Below, piece by piece: positions 1 through 8,363 of a stretch of DNA of 16,595 nucleotides (position 1 is the first letter of the stretch; each line of letters begins with the position of its first letter). The stretch covers positions 1 through 16,595 of the forward strand of contig DATEGZ010000057.1 in assembly GCA_035279905.1 (NCBI GenBank), given 5' to 3'. The stretch is from DATEGZ01 sp035279905 (GTDB taxonomy: Bacteria; Acidobacteriota; Vicinamibacteria; Vicinamibacterales; SCN-69-37). The notes beneath the pieces are model-generated. The model worked only from the letters and a program-made list of their open reading frames with translations. It had not been told where the DNA came from and made no database searches. The position numbers were made by a program, and so were the translations under genes.

Positions 1-296
1 CAGGCGTCGGCACCGCGATGCCACCGACCGCGGGGGCGATCAACGGGCGCACCGACCACCGATCACCAGCCTGAGCGCCTAACGACATGCCCGTAACTAC
101 CGAATACTTGTCTTATTCATCCTGTGCAGAGCCTTCCTAGTTTCGATCTCGGCGGCCAATTGCCAGCATTGATCAGTCTATCGGCCGCGGAGCTAATGAT
201 GCGGCCGAAGGGTATATCTTTAAGTGTCGCGTGCCACCTAATACAGAAGTTTGCGTTAGAAGGTCGGGATTACGCTTTTGCAGGGAGAAATTGCCT
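1..296. other. window edge, no supported gene
   Basis: No complete gene is visible. Two plus-strand frames are open from base 1, one to a TGA at 72-74 and one to the TAA inside the GCCTAACG motif at 77-84. One of them could be the 3' end of a gene that starts outside the window, but neither can be chosen. The stretch around 95-125 is AT-richer than its surroundings and lies beyond the 3' end of the minus-strand gene that follows. Confidence 0.4.
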
Positions 297-1133
297 TCAA
301 CGCAGCGTGACCTCTTTGAGCTGGCCGCTCATAACCGTTCTGAGATCAGTGGTTGGTACGAACGGGACCATGCGAAAATTGGAGAGCACCTGCCAGCTAC
401 TTGTGTCGACTGCGACGCAGAGTAGTCCTTCGCCGTATCGTCGAATTACGACGCATGGCGACGGTGTTTGCAAGAGTACATGTACCTTCTCATGTGCTGC
501 TCGATATCTGCCCCACCAGTTCATGAGGAGCACGCCAAAAATGAGAAGAAGCAGGAGGCCGGTTGCACCGCTGCCTAACTTCTCGCGTACACCGGTATGG
601 AACGCTTGCTCGAGATTTGCATCTTTGCCTGCACCGGCTTCCAGCATTCTCCGAACTAAGCGCTTGCCCCAATCTCCTTCTTGGCTGTAGTCGCGGATCG
701 GCCTGACGAGAAAATCCTTCGTCGTGTAGTACGCCGCGGCGAGAAGCGTGATCGCAAGCACCACGTGCCAGGCGACCTTCCACCACGGTTGCCAGGTAGC
801 TGTGGCTACGGATACGAAGGCCCCCAGCAAGAGCACCACCGGCAGGACAATTAAGTACACCGTCGCGAAAACTGGTCGCCACGGCATCATCGGTATGAGC
901 CTGGCGTAGCCCAAGGCCGAGGCGAGAAGGGCACCCGCCGCTGTGGCCGCGACCAGTATTGTCGTGGCGTCGATTCGAACGAACGTGTAGGGCACACCGA
1001 ACCAGCCGATGAACCCCGCTTCGTACGCGAAAGTGAGCGCCGCGCCCACCATCGGCGCTGCCGCCAACAGCAGGGTTTCTGTGAATCGAATATTTCGTCT
1101 AACGTGCTCGGATCCGCTGGTCGGGGCGGACAT
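297..1133 (-). CDS. five-helix integral membrane protein of unknown function
   Basis: The product is 278 residues. Hydrophobic segments lie near residues 20-42, 56-79, 86-108, 119-137 and 189-206. A charged loop of about 50 residues separates helices 4 and 5, and a soluble tail of about 70 residues follows the last helix. A strong ribosome binding site, GGGAGGA on the minus strand at 1143-1149, sits the right distance before the ATG at 1133 and fixes the start. I do not recognise the family. The gene is divergent from the DUF488 gene, with about 260 bases between them, so they may share a promoter region. One GCCTAAC motif lies inside it on the opposite strand, near 573. An overlapping minus-strand frame (490-882) is a shadow. 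Confidence 0.75.
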   Translation of the reverse strand: MSAPTSGSEHVRRNIRFTETLLLAAAPMVGAALTFAYEAGFIGWFGVPYTFVRIDATTILVAATAAGALLASALGYARLIPMMPWRPVFATVYLIVLPVVLLLGAFVSVATATWQPWWKVAWHVVLAITLLAAAYYTTKDFLVRPIRDYSQEGDWGKRLVRRMLEAGAGKDANLEQAFHTGVREKLGSGATGLLLLLIFGVLLMNWWGRYRAAHEKVHVLLQTPSPCVVIRRYGEGLLCVAVDTSSWQVLSNFRMVPFVPTTDLRTVMSGQLKEVTLR

Positions 1134-1392
1134 AGTTGCGTTTCCTCCCGGCGCCCTGGTCAGAGCCTCTCACCGGGATCTCCTGGGCGAAAGCATTTGC
1201 TTAGGAGCGGCTTGCTGGCACCGCCTAACGTAGCTGCCTAGCCCCAACAATCGCAACATCGACGCTTCCATTCTTGGCGCGTCGTTGTAAACTTCTTCCG
1301 GTCAGAGGGAGTTGCTGTCAAGCTGGTCATCCGTCATTTCGACCAGGGCGAGTAGGGTTGATTGGACGACCGCGCAGGAGGGGAGCCGACTC

Positions 1393-2334
1393 ATGAACGT
1401 CTCGTACCCGAAGTCTGCTCGTGTGGCCACGCCCGCACTGCTCGATCGGCAACGCCGCCTTCTCGAGCTTCTTGATGCGCTTGGCGGCTCCGCCGGCCGC
1501 CTCGATTTTCAGAAACTCCTCTTTCTCTACTGTCAGGAACCCTACGGTGCAGGGACGTATGAATTCGTCCCCTACCGGTTCGGTGCGTTCTCGTTCACAT
1601 CATACGCCGATCGTCGCAAGCTGATCGAACGTGGTTTGCTCGCAGCCGATGACGAGCAGTGGCAGCTCACGCCCCAGGGTAGGCGCACAATCGGCGGGAC
1701 ACAAGACATGATGATGGCGACGTTTGCAGGTCGGTATCGCCATCTCCGAGGCGATGCTCTTGTGGCCGAGACTTATCGGCGCTTCCCATACTACGCCATT
1801 CGCAGCGAGATCGCGGATCGCGTGCTCCACGGCGAGAGGAAGGCACTCGCACGGATAGCGGCGGCCCGTCCTCCTTTGCCGAGGTCCGGTACTCTCTCGA
1901 CAATCGGCTATGAAGGCCTAACCATCGAGAACTACCTGAACGCGGTTATCGGCGCAGGCGTGACACTCCTGTGCGACGTTCGTCGCAACCCGATCAGTCG
2001 AAAGTATGGCTTCGCTAAGCGCACGCTCGCGAACGCCTGCGAAGGCGTAGCTGTTCGTTACGAGCATCTTCCCGAGCTCGGCATCGCATCCGAGCAGCGA
2101 CGAAACCTTGTAACGCAGGCTGACTACGACGCGCTTTTTACTGAGTACGAGCTCGACTATCTGCCGAGCCAGCTCGCTGCGGTCAAACGAATCGCTGCGT
2201 GGATTGCGGAAGGCCAACGAGTGGCGCTCACATGTTACGAGCGCCTACCGGAGCAATGCCATCGCCACTGCGTCGGTGAGGCTGTCGAGAAGGAAATTGG
2301 AGCTGGTATGGCTGCCAGTCACCTCAGTGCGTGA
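1393..2334 (+). CDS. DUF488 protein with N-terminal winged-helix/SocA-like domain
   Basis: The product is 313 residues. The C-terminal part is a DUF488 domain: TIGYEG at 170-175, CDVRRNP at 194-200 followed by SRKYGF, and CYE then CHRH at 281-291. These Cys, Asp, Arg and His positions are the conserved ones of that family, whose biochemical role is not established. The first 160 residues form a separate domain. Its pattern, QKLLFLYCQE then YEFVPYRFGAFS, recalls the winged-helix-like SocA/DUF4065 fold and suggests DNA or protein binding; that comparison is inference. The start is set by AGGAGG at 1376-1381; the reading frame extends upstream to 1312, but without a comparable site. Only six bases separate it from the next gene, so the two are surely co-transcribed. 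Confidence 0.8.
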   Translation: MNVSYPKSARVATPALLDRQRRLLELLDALGGSAGRLDFQKLLFLYCQEPYGAGTYEFVPYRFGAFSFTSYADRRKLIERGLLAADDEQWQLTPQGRRTIGGTQDMMMATFAGRYRHLRGDALVAETYRRFPYYAIRSEIADRVLHGERKALARIAAARPPLPRSGTLSTIGYEGLTIENYLNAVIGAGVTLLCDVRRNPISRKYGFAKRTLANACEGVAVRYEHLPELGIASEQRRNLVTQADYDALFTEYELDYLPSQLAAVKRIAAWIAEGQRVALTCYERLPEQCHRHCVGEAVEKEIGAGMAASHLSA

Positions 2335-2340
2335 GGCTGC

Positions 2341-3162
2341 GTGGAGAAGCAGCGAATCCTCATAACCGTCAAGACGTATCCGACGCTCTCACGGAAGTAC
2401 GGCGAGACCGTTTGCACCGCGGGCGTACGCCAGGACGGTACTTGGGTTCGCATCTACCCTGTGCCCTTTAGACGCCTAAATGAAGAAGAGCAGTACCGCA
2501 AGTTCGATTGGGTCGAGTGTCGTCTCAAGCGAAATCCGTCGGACCCGCGTCCCGAGACGTTCCGGCCGGTCGATCAAACCGAGTTGCAGGCCGTTGGTCA
2601 CATGGATACGGCTGACAACTGGCGCGAGCGACGCCGCATCTTGCTCGAGACCGCGCGTGTGTACACCCGCCTTGAAGATTTGATCGCCGGTGCGAAAGCC
2701 AACGAGATCTCGCTGGCCGTATTCAAACCCACGCGCATACTGGATTTCATCTGGGAACCCGAAGATCGCGAGTGGAACGAGGCGAAGCTGCGGGAGATGC
2801 GCGAAGCAACACAGCAGGTTGACCTCTTCGATGAAAGCACGTGGCGAGAGACGTTCAAGGTGATCGCCAAGCTGCCGTACAGCTTTTCCTACAGGTTTGA
2901 GGACGCCGATGGAAGGCGAAGTGAGTTGCAAATCTTGGATTGGGAAGCTGGAGCGCTTTACTGGAACTGCTTGCGATCCGTCGATGGCGATGAGCCGCGG
3001 GCTCTCGCCAAGGTGCGGCAGAAGTATTTCGAACACTTCCTAACGAAGGATCTCCACTTCTTTCTCGGAACGACACAGCAGTTTCACTTTGTCGCACCGA
3101 ATCCATGGGTCATCATCGGCGTGTTTCCCGTGCCGCACGAGGGACAGCTCGCGCTGCTTTGA
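2341..3162 (+). CDS. conserved-looking protein of unknown family, partner of the DUF488 gene
   Basis: The product is 273 residues. The start is GTG, because the next in-frame ATG is about 88 codons further on; a weak TGAGG lies at 2332-2336. The N-terminus (ILITVKTYPTLSRKYGETVC, then GTWVRIYPVPFR) looks like a beta-rich domain, and the C-terminus ends in short hydrophobic strands (FHFVAPNPWVIIGVF). There is no signal peptide, no membrane helix and no catalytic motif that I can name. It begins six bases after the DUF488 gene, so the two products probably work together. It is soluble and cytoplasmic by appearance. Codon use is GC-rich throughout, as expected for a real gene. Confidence 0.75.
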   Translation: MEKQRILITVKTYPTLSRKYGETVCTAGVRQDGTWVRIYPVPFRRLNEEEQYRKFDWVECRLKRNPSDPRPETFRPVDQTELQAVGHMDTADNWRERRRILLETARVYTRLEDLIAGAKANEISLAVFKPTRILDFIWEPEDREWNEAKLREMREATQQVDLFDESTWRETFKVIAKLPYSFSYRFEDADGRRSELQILDWEAGALYWNCLRSVDGDEPRALAKVRQKYFEHFLTKDLHFFLGTTQQFHFVAPNPWVIIGVFPVPHEGQLALL

Positions 3163-3587
3163 CTCGCACGTTACAATCGGCCGCCGCTGCGCGCTTGAGA
3201 TCGCCAGACACGCTGACGGAGTAGTGCGACACCACGGAAATGCCTAACGCTCGCCACGCACAGTCGCGCAATCCGCGGGTGCGCCGCATGGGGGTCGATC
3301 GCGAGCGGCCCTCGTAATCGGGGAGCTCGGCGATGTACGTTCTAACGTCGTCGTTGAAATTCAAAGCGTGGCGGCCCGGTGTCGTTTCAGCGGAAGCGTG
3401 GTGGGAAACGCCTCGCCACAGATCCGAGCTCGCTCACCTCCGCAGCAGCGCAACCGCGGCCATAGCGATCAACGATTCAACGCTTCGGCCGGGTCGCATT
3501 CGCGAACCAAGCCTCCGAAGCGCGTGCTCTCGCCTATTGTCATACCCCCATGCGACATTCTTAGGCGGACAGCCTTCGGATCGCGCC
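3163..3587. other. 425-base gap between the 273-residue gene and the helicase gene
   Basis: No convincing gene is visible. The helicase frame is open back to 3333, but residues before the ATG at 3588 look random and do not resemble a protein domain. A short minus-strand frame (3113-3364) begins like a protein (MNFNDDVRTYIAELPDYEG) but overlaps the 273-residue gene's end and may be a decayed remnant. The stretch holds one GCCTAACG motif (3242-3249) and one TCTAACG near 3343. Confidence 0.4.
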
Positions 3588-6500
3588 ATGCATATCTCCC
3601 AATCCTCGCCCCTCTATTCGGCGAAAGACCTCCTCAATTTCCTCGGCTGCCACCACTCCACCGCCTTGGACCTTCTCGTGCTCCAGGGAGACGTGGCACC
3701 ACCTGCCGATGAGGCCGATGCCTACCTCGACCTCCTCAAGAACAAAGGCATCGATCACGAACGCTCGTTTCTCGAGCAGCGCCGCGCCGAGGGCCGATCA
3801 CTGTGCGAAGTCCCGCGACTCGATTCGATCGATGCGATGGCGGCTGCTACGGCGGAAGCCATGCGACAAGGTGTCGACGTCATCTATCAGGGCGCACTCG
3901 TTAGCCACCCGTGGCACGGCTACTCCGACTTCCTATTCCGCGTCGATACGCCCTCGGCGCTCGGCAACTACTCCTACGAAGTCGCGGACACGAAACTCGC
4001 ACGAAGGGCCAAACCAAAGCACGTCGTTCAGCTATGCCTATACTCTCGACTCGTCGCGGTCACCCAGGAGCTGATGCCGTCCAGCGCGCATGTGATACTC
4101 GGCGACGGCAGCCCCTTCAGCTTTCGCTTGGATGAGTATGTCCACTACTGCGATGTGGCGTGCGAGCGATTCCTAACGTTCGTTGGCGCGAGCGACCGCA
4201 CCACGGCGCCGGAGCCGTGCGCCCACTGCGAAACCTGCCGCTGGTCTAACCGCTGTACCACGCACTGGGAAGAGACCGATGACTTGAGCCTCGTCGCGCG
4301 CATGAGCCGTCCCCTGGCGCAGAAGCTGCACTCCGGCGGCGTCGCTACCTTGGCGCAGCTGGCCGTGTTGCCAAGCGGCCGCGCCGTCGCCGGAGTCCAA
4401 CCGCGAACACTCGAGAACGTACGTCAGCAGGCCCTGCTCCAACTCACCAAACGCACGACCGGCGAAAACAAGGTCGAGACGCTGCCGCTGGAGTCACGCC
4501 GCGGATTCGCCCGGCTGCCGCAACCAGACGACGGCGACCTGTTCTTCGACATGGAAGGCGATCCGCTCTACTCCGCCGACTCATCGCTCGAGTACCTCTT
4601 TGGCTTCGCATACGTCGAGAACGGGAGTCCCACCTTCAAGGCCTTCTGGGCTCGCGATCGCGCCGGCGAAAAGCAAGCGTTCGAGGATGCGGTGGATTTC
4701 ATTGTCGACCGCCTAACGCAGTATCCGAACGCGTACATCTACCACTACGCCCACTACGAGGAGACCGCATTGCGGCGACTCGCTCGCCAGTACGGGAAGT
4801 CTAAACACCAACAGGATGACGCGCTCAAGCACCTCGCGCAGCAACACGGCACTCGTGAAAATCAGGTCGATGACCTGCTGCGTAACCGCAAGCTCGTGGA
4901 CCTGTACAAGGTCGTGCGCGAAGGCATTCGCGTTTCAGAGGAGTCGTACTCGCTCAAGAACCTCGAAGCCTTCTTCGCCCCCGAACGCACCCAGGACATT
5001 CAGGAAGGGAACGCGAGCATCGTAGCGTTCGAGCGCTGGTTGGCCTTGGGCGACGACTCGCTCCTGAAGCAGATCGAGGAATACAACGCGTTCGACTGCC
5101 AGTCCACTCGGCTCTGCCGCAATTGGCTGTTAGGCTTGCGGCCGGCGAATGTCGAGTGGTTCGATCCGGAAATGGAGAAGGATGCCGAAGACGCTGAGCG
5201 TGAGCAGAAGCGGCGCGATGAGGACAAACGCGTTGCGGATATCACAGCGCGGCTGCTCGAGTGCTCAGATGAAGATAAACCGTGGCGTGAGCTGCTCGGA
5301 CATCTCCTGGAATATCACCGCCGCGAAGCGCGCCGAGGGTGGTGGGATGTGTTCCGGCGGCTGGATCCTGGAATGTCGCATGACGACTTCATCGAGGACA
5401 CTGATTGCATCGGCGGCCTAACGCCTCATCCTGCAATCGCGCCGCGGCCGGACAAGAGGTCGCGAGTCTACACGCTCACGTTTCCTGAGCAGGAGTTCAA
5501 GCTCGAGGAGGGAGACGCGATTCGGTCGGACACGGGAGAACAACTGAGCATCGTGAAGCTCGACCGCGACGCGCGCTCACTCGAGCTCAAGGTCGGGCCC
5601 ACGCGAACGCGACTGGCTGACGTCATCTCGCTCATTCCGTGCGGGCCGCTGGACGACAAGATCCAGCGCAAGGCCATTGAGCGAGTGGCTCAGGCGGTGC
5701 TCGACGGGAAGGGCGACTACGCGGCCCTGTTGGGCATCCTTCGGCGCGACAAGCCGACACTCGATGGCGGCACCATCCTCCGCGATTCGTCACCGGACCA
5801 GCTGCTCACCGGAACGGTGGACGCGCTGCGGCGCATGAGAACCACGCACCTCGTCATTCAGGGACCACCAGGCACGGGCAAGACGTTTACTTCTGCGCAC
5901 GCGATCGTCGCGCTGCTCGAAGCTGGCAAACGCGTTGGTGTCGCGTCGCACACGCACAAAGCGATCAACAATCTGCTCTCAAACATCGAGTCGGTGGCCA
6001 GCACAACGAACGTCGTCTTCGCCGGCATCAAGAAGAACAGCGAGGCTGGCCAGGAGCACGCGGGAGCGTTGATCGTCAACACGGATGACAACGATGATGT
6101 ACGAGACAAGAAGTACCAGCTCGTCGCCGGCACTGCCTGGCTCTTCGCACGCGAGGAGTTCGATCAGCAGTTTGATTATCTGTTCGTCGACGAGGCGGGG
6201 CAGGTGAGCCTCGCGAGCCTCGTAGCAATCGGAACGAGCGCAAAGAACATCGTCCTTGTCGGCGATCAGATGCAGCTGTCACAGCCTGTAAAGGGTGCAC
6301 ACCCCGGCGGTAGCGGCGCGTCAGGATTGGATCACTTGATGAATGGCGCTGCGACCGTCCCACCGGATCGCGGCATTCTGCTCTCGCGCACCTGGCGAAT
6401 GCATCCGGATCTCTGCGCTTTCATCTCGAATGCGTATTACGATGGGCGCCTGGAGCCCGACACATCTACGGCGCAGCAGATGTTGCTGCTTCAGAGCGAC

Positions 6501-7079
6501 GCCCAAGGCGCGCTCGGCGAATCCGGTCTTCGCTTTGTCGAGGTCGATCATACGGAGCGCTCGCAATGCAGCGTCGAGGAGGTCGCGCGCGTGAAGGAAC
6601 TGTACGACACGCTGCTCGGACAGGAATGGATCGACCGATACGGTAAGGCGAGCGCGATCGGTCCAGCCGATATCCTCGTCGTGACGCCGTACAACATGCA
6701 GGTGCGCGCGCTAACCGACGCGCTACCACTCGGTGCGCGCGTTGGGACGGTGGACAAATTCCAAGGCCAGGAGGCGGCGGCGGTTCTAGTTTCTATGGCG
6801 TCATCGGACGTCGAGCACGCGCCGCGCGGAATGACCTTCTTGTTCTCGCGAAACCGAACTAACGTCGCAGTCTCTAGGGGCCGTTGTCTGGCAAGCGTGG
6901 TAGCGTCGCCCGCGCTGCTGGCGGCGGCATGTTCCACGGTTGAGCAGCTACGGCTTGCGAACGGACTTTGCTTCGTCCGTTCTTATGCAAGAGAACACGC
7001 GGCGCCCGTTAGGAGTCAGCACGGGGTTTTCCAGCCCGCATCGACAAACACGGACGGCGGGTCCTTGCGCGTGACATAG
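3588..7079 (+). CDS. RecB-like Fe-S nuclease / RNase H-like exonuclease / SF1 helicase (TM0106 type)
   Basis: The product is 1163 residues with three enzymatic parts in order. First is a PD-(D/E)XK nuclease of the RecB/Cas4/TM0106 type: nuclease Asp134 and Lys136 in VADTKLA, then QLCLYS. Cys21 with Cys211, Cys214, Cys217 and Cys223 form the usual four-cysteine-type iron-sulfur pocket. Second is a DEDD-type RNase H-like exonuclease: FFDMEGD with Asp321 and Glu323, and YNAFDCQST with Asp503. Third is a DNA2/UPF1-like SF1 helicase: Walker A GPPGTGKT at 759-766, DEAGQ at 868-872, GDQMQL, RTWRMHPDL, VDKFQGQE, and the arginine motif NVAVSRGR near 1093-1100. All catalytic residues are intact and the C-terminus (TVEQLRLANGL) is the normal family ending. 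It probably unwinds and degrades DNA or RNA-DNA hybrids. The ATG at 3588 is chosen because the domain begins at once; no clear ribosome binding site is seen. Confidence 0.88.
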   Translation: MHISQSSPLYSAKDLLNFLGCHHSTALDLLVLQGDVAPPADEADAYLDLLKNKGIDHERSFLEQRRAEGRSLCEVPRLDSIDAMAAATAEAMRQGVDVIYQGALVSHPWHGYSDFLFRVDTPSALGNYSYEVADTKLARRAKPKHVVQLCLYSRLVAVTQELMPSSAHVILGDGSPFSFRLDEYVHYCDVACERFLTFVGASDRTTAPEPCAHCETCRWSNRCTTHWEETDDLSLVARMSRPLAQKLHSGGVATLAQLAVLPSGRAVAGVQPRTLENVRQQALLQLTKRTTGENKVETLPLESRRGFARLPQPDDGDLFFDMEGDPLYSADSSLEYLFGFAYVENGSPTFKAFWARDRAGEKQAFEDAVDFIVDRLTQYPNAYIYHYAHYEETALRRLARQYGKSKHQQDDALKHLAQQHGTRENQVDDLLRNRKLVDLYKVVREGIRVSEESYSLKNLEAFFAPERTQDIQEGNASIVAFERWLALGDDSLLKQIEEYNAFDCQSTRLCRNWLLGLRPANVEWFDPEMEKDAEDAEREQKRRDEDKRVADITARLLECSDEDKPWRELLGHLLEYHRREARRGWWDVFRRLDPGMSHDDFIEDTDCIGGLTPHPAIAPRPDKRSRVYTLTFPEQEFKLEEGDAIRSDTGEQLSIVKLDRDARSLELKVGPTRTRLADVISLIPCGPLDDKIQRKAIERVAQAVLDGKGDYAALLGILRRDKPTLDGGTILRDSSPDQLLTGTVDALRRMRTTHLVIQGPPGTGKTFTSAHAIVALLEAGKRVGVASHTHKAINNLLSNIESVASTTNVVFAGIKKNSEAGQEHAGALIVNTDDNDDVRDKKYQLVAGTAWLFAREEFDQQFDYLFVDEAGQVSLASLVAIGTSAKNIVLVGDQMQLSQPVKGAHPGGSGASGLDHLMNGAATVPPDRGILLSRTWRMHPDLCAFISNAYYDGRLEPDTSTAQQMLLLQSDAQGALGESGLRFVEVDHTERSQCSVEEVARVKELYDTLLGQEWIDRYGKASAIGPADILVVTPYNMQVRALTDALPLGARVGTVDKFQGQEAAAVLVSMASSDVEHAPRGMTFLFSRNRTNVAVSRGRCLASVVASPALLAAACSTVEQLRLANGLCFVRSYAREHAAPVRSQHGVFQPASTNTDGGSLRVT

Positions 7080-7457
7080 TCGGCCAGGGGCCGCGCGACC
7101 AAACGCAGACGAATTAGTTGCACAAGCAGCGCGGGTATCGCGGCTGAACTCCGCGGGGTTTCGGTTGTTGCGCGCGCTATCGCGCAGGTTTGCTTGCTCG
7201 AGTCTTCAACATTTCCCAGAGTTCGTCAGATATCACTAAAGCGCAGCTGTGCCCTAATCACACCCTCGTTTATCTTGACCGCGCCTGTCTTCTTGTGAAT
7301 GCTGAACCTAGGCATAAGACGTTGCAGCAGGTGCGACAGGTAAGAAGATAGCGCGACAAACCGGTAATAGGTCGGTTTGGTTGTGACACTTGGTCGGGTC
7401 CGTTGACAACGAACGGCAACTCGACCAGTATTTCGCAGCCTCTGCCTGGGCGCATCT
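7080..7457. other. 378-base stretch after the helicase gene
   Basis: No gene is supported. From about 7390 a plus-strand frame reads VDNERQLDQYFAASAWAHL, which looks like protein and would join the membrane gene at 7458 if one base were gained or lost near 7455-7462. The rest has mixed base composition and many stops. A long minus-strand frame across 7226-7681 has no domain-like character and is opposite the membrane gene. Confidence 0.35.
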
Positions 7458-7781
7458 CTGGATAAGATCGGTGACCAGCTTCCAACGATAGCCATCACCG
7501 CCGCGAGCCTTACGCTCGTCTTTCTCGGCTTCCTGTTCGCATCGTGGGAATCGTACGAAACGACGGCGAGGAGGTCGGTATACAGGAAATACCTGAAGCG
7601 TGCGTGGCTGGCCTTCATCGGAATGCAAGCGGCGCTGCTTGCTGTCGTGTTCGGCCTGGTTGCCGTAGGGACAGGGCACACCCATCTATGGCTTGATTAT
7701 GCAGGCGTTATCGCCCTAGCGATCTGGGGAATGGTAACGAGCGCGCAGGCCGTCACCGTGCTCAAGGACATCCGGAAATGA
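7458..7781 (+). CDS. small three-helix membrane protein, start unclear
   Basis: This plus-strand frame is open from 7407 to the TGA at 7779-7781 and codes for about 107 residues from 7458. Three strong hydrophobic segments are seen: LPTIAITAASLTLVFLGFLF, then YLKRAWLAFIGMQAALLAVVF, then LWLDYAGVIALAIWGMV. A basic stretch (TTARRSVYRKYLKR) lies between the first two, so this loop is probably cytoplasmic. Third codon positions are GC-rich, as in real genes here. No ATG, GTG or TTG is in frame before helix 1; CTG at 7458 or 7446 is possible, or the true N-terminus lies in another frame upstream and a frameshift separates them. Its stop overlaps the next ATG (ATGA), so it is translationally coupled to the following gene. 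I do not recognise the family. Confidence 0.6.
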   Translation: MDKIGDQLPTIAITAASLTLVFLGFLFASWESYETTARRSVYRKYLKRAWLAFIGMQAALLAVVFGLVAVGTGHTHLWLDYAGVIALAIWGMVTSAQAVTVLKDIRK

Positions 7782-8077
7782 GTCTAACGCTGAAAATTGA
7801 GCAGGCGCTCGAATCAGCGGGGTTGGTTCAGTTTTTCAACGATGACGCGCACCGATGGACGAAGGTAGCACGCGAGACGTATGCATTCTTAAAGGCGCAG
7901 TATCCGAAGGGCGGCGCGATTCGCGCAGACGATGTGGCGATCGTATTGGTGCCTACACTGGAGGTAAACGAGGCCCTCCGGAACTTTCTAGAAGCGAACA
8001 AGCTCACGCAAAAATACTGGTTCCGGAGCTTCGCTGACCTGATACTCGATCGAGCTTGGCCATCCATCTCGAAGTAA
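7778..8077 (+). CDS. 99-residue soluble protein of unknown function
   Basis: The product is 99 residues, with no signal peptide and no membrane helix. It has an alternating helical pattern (VARETYAFLKAQYPKGGAI, then EVNEALRNFLEANKL). The ATG overlaps the stop of the three-helix membrane gene by four bases, and a ribosome binding site for the next gene follows directly after its stop. It is therefore the second gene of a compact operon, and a function connected to the membrane protein is a fair inference. I do not recognise the family. Codons two to four contain the CTAACG motif as Leu-Thr. Confidence 0.65.
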   Translation: MSLTLKIEQALESAGLVQFFNDDAHRWTKVARETYAFLKAQYPKGGAIRADDVAIVLVPTLEVNEALRNFLEANKLTQKYWFRSFADLILDRAWPSISK

Positions 8078-8088
8078 CAGGAGGAATG

Positions 8089-8271
8089 ATGTCAAAGGAG
8101 CAACGAGCAGCTCTTGATGAGGCTGCAAGCAAGTTTGTGCATAAGATCGTCACCGAAGTCTACGGCCAACGGCTTAGCAAACGCACCCTATCCGCGACAG
8201 CGCGCCGCGTCGTGGAGGCCCTGCCGCTGGACTGCATCGTTGAATCGGAGACGGCCCCATCCGCTCGCTGA
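8089..8271 (+). CDS. 60-residue protein of unknown function
   Basis: The product is a small helical protein (MSKEQRAALDEAASKFVHKI, then LSKRTLSATARRVVEALPLD). The frame is open from 8056, but a perfect AGGAGG at 8079-8084 lies just before two adjacent ATG codons at 8086 and 8089. The second gives the better spacing. It lies 11 bases after the 99-residue gene and its stop overlaps the next ATG by one base (TGATG), so coupling continues. The family is not recognised. Confidence 0.55.
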   Translation: MSKEQRAALDEAASKFVHKIVTEVYGQRLSKRTLSATARRVVEALPLDCIVESETAPSAR

Positions 8272-8363
8272 TGGCGAAGCAGCGACAGGAGTCGCCCAAC
8301 AAACTCGGGCCCGACGTAGCGAAGACGGCCGTCCGCGTGATGCGGGAAGCCATCGATGCCTAA
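8271..8363 (+). CDS. 30-residue ORF, perhaps the stump of a longer gene
   Basis: The product is MAKQRQESPNKLGPDVAKTA followed by ten more residues. It is coupled to the previous gene by a TGATG overlap. Its stop TAA is part of a GCCTAAC motif (8358-8364), exactly where the IS3 OrfA fragment on the other strand ends. The gene may therefore have been longer and been cut when the insertion sequence or its remains arrived. A short but complete peptide is also possible. Confidence 0.4.
   Translation: MAKQRQESPNKLGPDVAKTAVRVMREAIDA

Noticed and set aside
3588..7079. Identification as Mokosh, Nhi or another named helicase-nuclease defence protein
   Set aside because: The domain order (Fe-S RecB nuclease, DEDD exonuclease, DNA2-like helicase) fits TM0106-type proteins. 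No phospholipase-D nuclease or kinase-like part, nor a UvrD-type helicase, is present.
7226..7681. 151-codon minus-strand frame
   Set aside because: No domain and poor composition. It lies opposite the three-helix membrane gene, whose frame shows real codon use.
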